DNA from: Pohlia nutans
Lineage: Eukaryota; Streptophyta; Bryopsida; Bryales; Mniaceae
DNA length: 64,000 nt
NCBI GenBank assembly: GCA_022496805.1
Contig: CM040086.1
Span: forward strand, 13,084,501 to 13,148,500
Reading direction: 5' to 3'
Both the position numbers and the translations under genes were made by a program. Below the pieces are notes generated by a model that was not told the DNA's origin, did no database searches, and saw only the letters and a list, made by a program, of their open reading frames with translations. The number at the start of each line of letters is the position of its first letter. The first letter of the stretch is position 1. Below, piece by piece: positions 45,055 to 64,000 of the stretch.

Positions 45055-48000
45055 GGTTGATTGTCCTAAAACTAAGTACTCTGGCCTTTTTTTGGCAGAA
45101 AAAATTATGACCGCGTTTGAAATAGGATTTCATAAAAAATTGTAACATATAATTTGCATTCTTCAATTTTATACAAAATTCCAAAGTGCAAAGTAACCTT
45201 TAACTTGTACTTGATATACTATTATTGTATGATCAAACTTTGGCGGTCCTACTTTTTGCTCATGATCGAATCCAAAACCGACCACTACATGATGCATGAA
45301 CTAAAAACTACTCTGGGCAAAAACCAAACATATTTTAGTTGTTTTAGCTACCCATTTTAGTTGCACTCCACAACAACCCAAAACCAATCTCCTGTAAACC
45401 TTGAATCAACGCGAGTCCCACAAATCACGGCATTCAGTTCTCACTATGACAGAATTGAGACAAGTCAACGTAATGGTTTTGGGGCAGTGGTTGGTAATAG
45501 GACAACCAACCGTAGTAGAGCAATTAATGGAGCCAACATCCTTTTTCAATGGGGCCACAGTTTAATTACAATTAAAAACTAAGTTTATGTGGCAATGATA
45601 CGATAGAGTTAATCAAAAAGAGTGTCTCAACTTGTTTTCAATTCAAAAAGAGAGCAAAACTAGTCTATAGTCAGTTGAAGAATAATTTAAAGTAAGATCT
45701 TGCACCGTCTGTGGGAGTGAATAGGACCAAGGGACTATTCATGTGTGAGTCGTGTTAAAAAACACTTATATAAGATTGTTGACTCCACATGGACTTCTTC
45801 TTTTTGGTTAACTCAGGTAATCCCAAAAATTACACCAATGCATAAAATAACAATTAATCTTGCTTTGAAAATACAACTTGGACAAGTGATACTTTCACCG
45901 CTTCAGCACCGGCAATGACATTTAATCAACTTTTTATGTTGCTATCACCACACAAGTGTACCATATATCTAGAGTACATACAGTAACTTATTGTGACTCT
46001 GCAGTCACTTTGTGGACCACTCCTTAAAATCCAATGACACTTCATGAAGGGATGGGTCATGTGTAATACCAAGGGTAGCTTGAATCTAGATTTCAGTAGT
46101 ATCCTCGTCCAAGGGTAAGATATTTGAAATATTAAAATGGTATTAATAGATTTTGTTATTTTCAGTAATACTCATTAGCCCTTCTATTGTTGACCTCAAA
46201 ATCTTGGTCGCTATTCCCAAGTTACTGTAGCAGATTTAGAATCATGGATAAGTCCACATCATCTTTAGCTAAAGATAGTGGGTGGTGAGACATAGATACA
46301 GATGCCTTAACTTCTCTATTGGAACCAAGCAACCGACCTCATGTTCATGTCAGCCAGCTCAGCTTGTCATATTTTTCTACAAAGTTAACTTGATTCAAAA
46401 AACCCAGATCCCTGCTAGCGGGCTTGGAATCTAAGATACCAAATGTACTTCTAGCTTACTAGAGATTCTCCTAAAATGAATAACTTACAGTCACCACTCC
46501 AGTGCCTTGTACTAGCCAAGTTGGCTAGTACAACAACATGGGCTAAGGTCGGTTCAGCTTAAGTTATGGACTCTAGGTACGGTAATGGCAATTACGTAGC
46601 TCAACCCATTCGTGTTGTAACGGGTATTAAATGACCTATAATCACTCGAATAAGCATTTGAGTATGGTTCCCAACTTCCCTTAATTTGCCTTATTCTTTG
46701 TTTCATGAATCTCATCGTCAATTGAAAAACAATTCTAGAACATTCTCTTAGTCCATGGCTTTTTGAATAATGTCAAAACCTAAAAGAACATGGGACTTCT
46801 ATTGAGTCTATGCGTAGTTTCTACCCCAATAATATCACCATCTGACATAGCTTGTGCATGGACAGTTCCGTTTGGTCCCTTCACTAATAGCCCCTTAGGC
46901 TTGGGGGAACTTGTGGAAACTCTCCTTTAGTCTTGGAGGTCATGAGTTCTACTCTCATAGCCAGTGCCACTGCCTTATTTTAAATTATTTTCCAACTCAT
47001 CATAAATTAGTTTTGATGTCTTTATAAACTGAAAATGAGTTTAAGGTGAATCGAAGGTTCTTTCCACTTTGAGACACTCCTTTTGGTTAATTTTTGTGAC
47101 TAATCCATGTCTGCCACTTTGAAGGTCCGTAGGGCTTCCCAAACATGTCATAACTCTTCAACGTCAAGAGGGCCTCGGTGGGGCAGCCCGAAAGGCATCT
47201 AAATTTTTGGAGGAGAGAATTTTTTTATTTTTTATTTTTGGAAAAACAACTCTGTTGGCTAACATTGTTGCGACGCTGCAGCACTGCGGCACTTTCCAAG
47301 AAATAACCTCAAGTAGCTTCCAACGCACCAATCCTGGCTTGGTTTGGTTGAGAAAAACTATTTTTTTTTCTCAAATATTCCTCTATGAAAAGGCCCGTGG
47401 GGCTTTTTTGACATTTGGGGGATAATAGGGAGGAAGAATTTTATATTTGACGAGCACTTGAACTTACAGTTTCCCACTTTCACACCAAAAGTGTACATCA
47501 AATAGTCAATGGATGAACCACAAGTAGATTGGGGGACTTGTAGATTTGTAGCGTCATTGTTGAACACATTATGATTGAGGACCTAGAAGCTATTTGGAAA
47601 GCCTCATTGCATTTTTCATTTAATTTTCGAGTGTGTCAAACCCATCTTTCTAAGGCAGGACTGCGTATGCTCTTACAATATCCTCCGTGGATGAACCAAT
47701 TTAGTTAGTCTCAGTAACATAACATTCTTTAGCCCCTATCCCAAAAAAAATCTCTAACTTCAAATGGGTCAAACAAAGAGGGTTGAAAAGTTAATTTTTT
47801 TTTATTAATAGTTTCTCTACAGTGTTGTTAGAGTGTAAAGGATGTGGTCTAGCTGCTAGCAAGGTATGAGGGATGTTATGAAGCTCATTATAGAAAGTGG
47901 ATGTTTAATTTTTTATTATTATTACTATCATTATTTGACATTCGAGGAATTGTTTGTAGTCTACTGTAGAGATTCCCATCTAAAGTTTATGATATTAATA

Positions 48001-48164
48001 ATAAATAAGTGGAACCACTGTCATACACATCATGATCACATGTCCTATGTGACCTCAGAAAGCACACCATAGAACCTTGGAGTTCTAAGCATGGAGTTCC
48101 AAGAGCTTCTCCACCAGTGGTGGCAACCAACAAGGAAATACAGGCACTGTACTTGCATTGTCAG
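45055..48164. other. Intergenic, no gene recognised
   Basis: It holds the dispersed repeat at 45519-45606. At about 46880-46970 a GAGTTCTACTC motif loosely resembles a B box without a convincing A box. No coding region is supported. Confidence 0.5.
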
Positions 48165-48427
48165 TACTGTAGTAGCATAGCTGGGTCGCCACCCTACGAA
48201 CAAATATTTAATATATTTTGAAAAATAAGGTTCGTTTCTCTAAAATTGAATTTCTTAAGTTTCGTTTTATAGCAAAAGATGATTTAAAATGGCCCAAAAT
48301 AGCTTAGAAAAAAAATAGTTTAGAATAATTTATTCCATTTTCTTTTTCTAGTCCTCATAATTTCTGGTTTTTTACGTTTTTTAGTTTTTGAATTATTTCT
48401 TGGCAGCCTAGCTATGGAACTACAGTA
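48165..48427. mobile_element. MITE, same family as 29037-29303, opposite orientation
   Basis: Ends TACTGTAGTAGCATAGCTGG and CCTAGCTATGGAACTACAGTA are inverted. The interior is the reverse complement of 29037-29303 in diverged form. Confidence 0.7.
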
Positions 48428-48526
48428 ACTTAACAATAGTTCTCCACCGCCTCTTTGCCAACGGCGCCCACCATGTTGATCCCTGACCCTGCCATTTTAG
48501 GATGCCTCTCTTTTTGTACCTTTAAA

Positions 48527-48870
48527 CCCTAAATGATAGAGGGGGTGAGGGCAAAACCTAAATGTGTTATAAAATGTTACTTCTGCAACTTCGATGAAGT
48601 TTGGTCCAAAAGAGAAAATGAGAAGCATGATGCTTAGTAATTATCTATACAGTCAAAGTTCCAAAAATAGTTTTAGATACTCATCTAATGAATTTAAGAG
48701 CATTTACCATTTCGAATTCACAAAATTGCAAATCTTATTTTTTAGAGTTTGAAATTTGGCATGATTGGTTAAAACTAGACATTCTATTCTACAATTTAAA
48801 AAGGCAAAATTTTCAAATGAGTGAACTTTATTAGTTTCCCAAAATAGTAAGGCAAGAAGGGGTTCTAAGA
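48527..48870. mobile_element. Right-truncated TTAA element (6865-7412 family)
   Basis: Starts AACCCTAAATGATAGAGG and follows 6865-7412 closely (AAAACCTAAATGTGTTATAAAA and GATGAAGTTTGGTCCAAAAG blocks), then stops around the AAAATAGTAAGG block. Confidence 0.65.
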
Positions 48871-49055
48871 TTGCCTCACTATTTGGAAAGGAATAATAAT
48901 AATAAAATAAATAATCAATTAAAATTTCAATTACTTATTTATTTTTAGACTTTAATTCAACTCCATGAGAGCTCTTACATTGGCAACAACTTTCACAGCT
49001 CCTCCGCAAACTTCTCAACAAAATTGTCATCCCTATTTGCAACATAGTTGATGTA

Positions 49056-49928
49056 CAATGCCCTACAGAAAGTAAGGTAACACCCATTTCAACCTATAAG
49101 ATTTTTTTTCAAAATTTGACCTTTGTAGATCCATTTTTCAAAACCAACCTATTAAAATGATAGTTTTATGCAATATTGATCAACACATCAAATTTCAATT
49201 TCAAAAAATAATTTTTTTTTTTTTGATAAACTATTTGGTGTATTTTTCATTGTGGTACATAATAGTTGACTGAAAAATATTGGTGATGATTTTTTAAAAT
49301 TTTATTGTGCAAATATATAGGAAACATTGATGTGTGCATCTTACTTTTAGGGAAAAATTGCATTACCTAAGAAAATTTTCCACTATAGAGAATTCAATGT
49401 TAAAGGCTTGCCTTCCCAAATTTTGTTAAATAGATATTATTAAATTGGAATCATATTTTTCTAATTGACCCTTATATTATGATTACTTTTATACCTTTGA
49501 ATACTATGATGCAATTGGTTTGCGAAAACCTAATTAGATTTAGAGAAATTTGTTGTACAAATTCTTGATTAGTGACCCCTTGATATTCAATTCTTTGTAG
49601 TTTAAATTTTTTCTTAGGTAATGCAATTTTTTCCTAAAAGTAAGATGTGCATATCAATGGTTCCTAAATATTTGTATAATAAAAATTTAAAAAATTGCCT
49701 TTAATATATTTCAATCAATCATTATGTACCACAATGAATGATACACAAAATAACTTATCAAAAACAAAATTTTTGTTTTTTAAAGTTGAAATTTGGTGTG
49801 CTCATTGAAGTTGCATAAAACTATTGTTTTAATAGGTCAGTATTGAAAAATAGATCTAAAAAGGTCAAATTTTGAAAGAATTTATGACAAGTCAAAATTG
49901 GGGTTACCTTACTTTCTATAGGGGACTG
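49056..49928. mobile_element. Fold-back mariner-like element with ~330-bp TIRs
   Basis: An 873-bp unit between TA dinucleotides (49054-49055 and 49929-49930). The ends read CAATGCCCTACAGAAAGTAA and, on the other strand from the right, CAGTCCCCTATAGAAAGTAA. The arms, about 49056-49395 and 49600-49928, are inverted over most of their length. TA flanks and a CA(G/A)T.CCC start fit Tc1/mariner-derived non-autonomous elements. No transposase frame. Confidence 0.75.
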
Positions 49929-49930
49929 TA

Positions 49931-51463
49931 CATGCTAGTGGCAAGGTTGTTATATGTTACTCTTTTGTCCAACTTGAAGTTTTATTAGACATCTAACGTC
50001 AATTGTCTATTTAAACAAGTTTCAAATACGTTAAAAAACTTGGATGAAATTCCAACTTGCACTAGATTAAACAATAAACAAAATATTCCCAAATATTCTA
50101 ATAATATGCTTCCAATTTCACTATTCAAGAAAACCAATGGCATGCCAAGCATTGCAAAGCAATAGTTGGTGGTTTTGGGTATCATTATGAGTGAAAATTA
50201 GTACCACATGGTGTGGTCATGGGGAAATCTAGAGATCTGATTTGGGTGACGAAGTTCTTTTCACTTCAAAAATTTGTATCGATTTGAATATTGGGAATTA
50301 AATTGCGAAAATTTGTGCAGTCCGTGAGAAATCTTCTTCCAAATGACCAAAAAATATTTCTGATAAATAACCTTGAAAAAATGAGGCCATATTTCTTAAG
50401 TTGGTGGTTTTATACATCCTACCTAGTACCACACGTACTAATTGGGATAATCAGTGCAGTGGTCGAGTAAGACAACCCTGGCTACAGTAGTAGGTATGGA
50501 AGCAAGGTTTGCACGGATGATGCTGGACAGTAGATTCAACACTCCAACTTCCTCTAGATCCCTAAAGTAGCATAAAATATCCCAAACGCATTACTGCAGT
50601 CACTCATTTCCGTGGAACATCAGACCACACTAATTCTCAAGTGATGATTGCATTGCCTGAGGAATCAGAAAGGGTCACAAGATGCGCTCTACGCGAATAG
50701 AACACAAAAGGCAGGCTAGCTACGACTGACGCTGTGCTTCACCTTTGCATTCCCTACTATGATATGATTCTCGTGACTGCAGTAACCAGTGATCTCAAAA
50801 CTGGCTAAAATTAGCTGGATTTGAAAGAAAGAAAATGCAAAAGGAATTGAAATGTAGCGAGAATGCTCATCATGATTTAAATATGTAGCGACTTCATGAG
50901 CTTATATCCATGGATATCATCATGGTATCACCTTCATATACCAAGGGTATTGCCGGATATTACAGAGGTATCGTGAGTATTGTATGCACTTCGTAGCAAA
51001 AGTAGATACCATTTATGTGGGAGGTCGCATAATGTTCTAAATGTCATAAAGTGGTTCTGAGATCACTGATCCCGGCCACGCCCGGGTACGGTAGCGTTTA
51101 ACTGTTCACTCTGCAACTTGCACAGTCAGCCCCAGCTTTAATTTTTTTCAAGATCTCCCGCACAGTCACCACAAGCATGATAGACGTGACCTGCTATTCA
51201 TCCACAGCCACATCTTCTGTAACTAAGTTAAGTTACGCAGCCTGCAGCTCTCATTGCCACACTAAATAATTATTTGTATGGTGGAGCTAGCTCTAGCTCC
51301 TCCGGACCTTCCAGTCTTGTGACTTCTAGGGATGACTAAGGTAGAAGCACCTTTAACAGAGAATTCACAAAACCAATGTGTAGACTGACCCATAATGGTT
51401 AACGATTAAATATTACTTGTGTAATTTTTTTTTGACAAACAAACTAAGTTCTTGCACTATTAT
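49931..51463. other. Intergenic, no gene recognised
   Basis: Base composition rises somewhat in GC from ~50450 to 51320, but I find no conserved coding frame, RNA gene or delimited repeat there. Confidence 0.45.
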
Positions 51464-51706
51464 TTATCCCTTAAACGACAATGCCAACCCCACGGGCTTG
51501 GTTTTAGTTTGGGAGAATCTTGCTTATAACTTCTACACCATCGCACCAAATGGGGTTTTTAAAATTCCAAACTGAGCACCTTAGAGAGATCTATACTTCT
51601 TTAAAATAAAGCTAAAGTAAATTAAACACAAAATCATGCTTAAAATGGAATGTAAAATGAGATTTTGGGTGTGGTATCAGGAAAGGAATTGTCGTTTAAG
51701 GGTTAT
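51464..51706. mobile_element. ~240-bp TTAA-type MITE flanked by direct TTAT
   Basis: Inner ends CCCTTAAACGACAAT and ATTGTCGTTTAAGGG (the left one with a base more inside) are inverted. TTAT occurs in direct orientation on both sides (51464-51467 and 51703-51706), which is informative because TTAT is not self-complementary. Confidence 0.75.
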
Positions 51707-52229
51707 ATTAGTACAAAGTCTAGAGTTCATAACGCACATCCACAACAATCCACAACGATGTATACCAATATGCCAAGGCACAAAAAGCATTTATGAAGCT
51801 CTAAGAAAAAATTGAAAAAATTGAAAGTAATCTTGAATTATAGCGCACAAAACCGAGTTTTGAAATTCATTTTCTTTCAAATCACAATTGAGTTTTTCAT
51901 CAAACTTTTGTAGTGATGTGTTATATGTCACATACTACAACTTTTGCATCTCTAGTTTAGGAGTTTGCCCATTGATGCTCATGGTATGGTTGTTTGAATG
52001 GAAAAGTTTCAAATCAATAGTCGAGGCACCTAAAACCGATCAGTCAAACATGCACTATACCTGGGATGGATGAATTGATATTTTGAGTATTTTCCTCTTT
52101 CAGCACTAAGAAATTAAAAAGTTTTCATATTGATTTTTTTTTTTTTGATAATTATTTGAATAAGTACAAATTTTCAAAGTGGAAGTTGTAGGTTTACCAA
52201 AAACCGATCATAGGCTCTAATGTACAAAT

Positions 52230-52505
52230 GAGGTACATCTTCCCTTTCAAAATCACTGCAAAAAGTGTACGACGGATGTGAAATTATGGATTAAATTTTG
52301 TACATGTCCAAAAAATGAACACTGAGGCAGTTAACCCCTAAACGTCCTAGCATCCAAAAACTGAATCACAAACACATTCAAAGCCTTGCAACTTTCTCGT
52401 ACAGTCTCAGATGACTTTCATTCAAGTCATCTTTGTAAGCCTATTAAATTCTCTACCAATTACAATAAATCTCTCGTGATGGGGAGCTGTTGATAATATT
52501 GGAGA
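52230..52505. mobile_element. Two abutting TTAA-family fragments
   Basis: 52230-52330 matches the right part of 6322-6868 (AAAAGTG.A.GA.GGATG and GGCAG blocks). From 52331 the sequence starts TTAACCCCTAAACGTCC and follows 5888-6080. The right end of the second one is absent. Confidence 0.6.
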
Positions 52506-52700
52506 GGCCTCTACTAAAAAATCCAACTAATATGTTGATTCGGTCGCGTTGATCAAGGACACTTTTCTAGAAAATAAGCAAGAATTTAGGGTGGTTGGTT
52601 TTGAGGCCACTACTAGAAAATCCAACTAATTTGTTAATTCGGTCGCATTGATCAGGGACACTTTTCTAGAAATTAGGCAAGAATTTAAGGTGGTTGGTTT
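52506..52700. repeat. ~100-bp tandem duplication
   Basis: Two copies share AATCCAACTAAT.TGTT.ATTCGGTCGC, GGACACTTTTCTAGAAA and GGTGGTTGGTTTTG blocks. Confidence 0.85.
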
Positions 52701-52893
52701 TGTGTACATGGTCGGGAATGGGTGTCTCAATCTTATTCAATTTTGTTCGTTACTGTACATCAGTTTACATCAATTTGCAGGCATATGGTTATTGTATCTT
52801 GTTAACGCTGATGTATCATATGTCTGCCATGTGTCCACCGTCTCATTCCCTCGCAATCCGAAAGGCATACTCAGAACATGCTAGTACTGAATG

Positions 52894-62857
<9,964 letters not shown>

Positions 62858-64000
62858 TTCAACACCGTGGTATCAAATCCCAGCAACATACATAAACCAA
62901 GCTAGCTAGCTAGCAGTGATTTTTATGGCAACGAATTCAGCTCCGAAACGTACTGTACAGTAGTGATGCCTGCCACAGGAGCTTCAAGCCCAATCAACCT
63001 ACTCACAATACTCTGAGCAAAATACTAAGCTTGTCGCATTGCTCACCGACATGCCAGCTCCTGAACCCTAAGATTGACCTTTTCACAATGTTCAAAAGCA
63101 TATCATTTCTAAAGGCCAAAATGAATTTGGAGCCTTCAAATCTAGGACACTTTCTACTGTAGGAGTGAGGTATTGCGATGAGGAGGAGAAGAACAGGAGT
63201 CCAAGTAAGTTTGACCACAGCATCACCACTGAGTGGCACTCAGGCACACTCTGGCACACAACAATCAGTCACCGCTGTACGTTAAGAAAATTCGGGGATG
63301 GCACATTTCGGTGAGTGACGCGCCAGTCAACACAGTTTTGCAATTCCAATTCTGTACAGTACTATCACTGCAAGTCTGGCTGTCTTGCCAAAGATCTAAC
63401 TTAGCTGGAGAAGTGGAAATATCCTCTGACTCCCTTTGAGAACACCGTTGACTTCACTAAAAAGGTAGATTAGTGTTAGATAATTATAAGATTTGAAAAT
63501 ATTATAGATTTTTACTCTCGACAAAAAAAATTACCAAAGACATTGATTCCAATATTGTTGAAAGATCCCCATCTTGACCCATCTTGACCAATATAGAGGG
63601 TAAAAAAATTGGTCAACAGTAAAAACTTACAACATGTTTATGTAAATTAGTGTATCTAACAATAATCTACCTATTTAGAGTAGCCGGTAAAGCGTCCTGT
63701 TGCTTCAAACAAAAAAAAAAGATCTAGCTGGAGAAGTGGAAATATCTGAGAACACCGTTGACAGAGCTTCGAATCATTTTTCAATGTGAGACTAGTGTCA
63801 AGAGCAATGATCTCATGGCACATTCACACCAAGCCCCTGCCGCACTTGCATTTGCGTTCCCGAAATGGAGGAAGGTAAACTGACCCAAAAACAAAAAAAT
63901 ATTGAAAGTCTTGTCTTTTCTTGCTCTAATTATTGTGCAAACACATTACACTACCGCAAGTTGAGCCATGCTCCTTTTTGCGTTGCGTTCCTTTTTGTGA
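62858..64000. other. Upstream region of the receptor kinase
   Basis: A minus-strand frame at 63003-63239 begins MPLSGDAVVK and has a hydrophobic LTWTPVLLLLIAIPH segment like a signal peptide; it could be an alternative first exon but has no clear splice link. At 63388-63452 and 63714-63764 an imperfect direct repeat (TTAGCTGGAGAAGTGG type) flanks an insertion with short inverted ends GGTAGATTAGTGTTAG and CTAACAATAATCTACC. Confidence 0.4.

Noticed and set aside
46860..46980. SINE-like sequence with a B-box-like GAGTTCTACTC
   Set aside because: No clear A box, tail or target duplication.

Overview
This window is nuclear DNA from a land plant. It holds intron-rich genes with GT-AG junctions, an A-type (CYP71-clan) cytochrome P450 family, a plastid starch synthase, an LRR receptor kinase, a tRNA gene and many short transposable elements. 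An intact Tc1-type (DD34E) transposon and abundant TTAA-flanked terminal-inverted-repeat elements, next to GC-rich exons in AT-rich surroundings, suggest a non-seed plant such as a bryophyte. That placement is inference and cannot be proved from this sequence.

Layout. At 395-465 lies tRNA-Gly(GCC). At 3083-5354 a three-exon P450 (copy A) lies on the minus strand, with a decayed copy of its intron 1 downstream of its stop (1975-2920). From 5.9 to 24.7 kb there is no host gene: TTAA elements, Tourist-like MITEs, microsatellites, a degenerate 20-bp minisatellite, a ~155-bp tandem array, a tRNA-derived SINE, and a complete 1.6-kb Tc1-like transposon nested in a larger inverted-repeat element. From 24.7 to 35.8 kb is a large inverted duplication: two P450 genes (copies B and B'), tail to tail, ~3-kb arms around a ~5.1-kb AT-rich spacer. 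I read 2,726 bp of each arm as identical, while the homologous flanks on both sides of that core have diverged. At 39259-44355 (minus) is a starch synthase II gene in eight exons. From 45 to 52.8 kb is repeat-rich DNA, including an 873-bp fold-back mariner-like element. At 52894-62857 (minus) is an LRR receptor-like kinase of about 18 exons whose introns carry many small transposons.

Function. The P450s are predicted ER-anchored monooxygenases of specialised (possibly phenolic or flavonoid) metabolism. The starch synthase acts in the plastid and the receptor kinase at the plasma membrane. No shared pathway is evident. The most notable points are the identical-core P450 palindrome, a one-residue insertion in the haem-binding loop shared by its two copies, the intact Tc1-type transposon with four terminal motifs, and a large family of TTAA-flanked non-autonomous elements that may be piggyBac-like.
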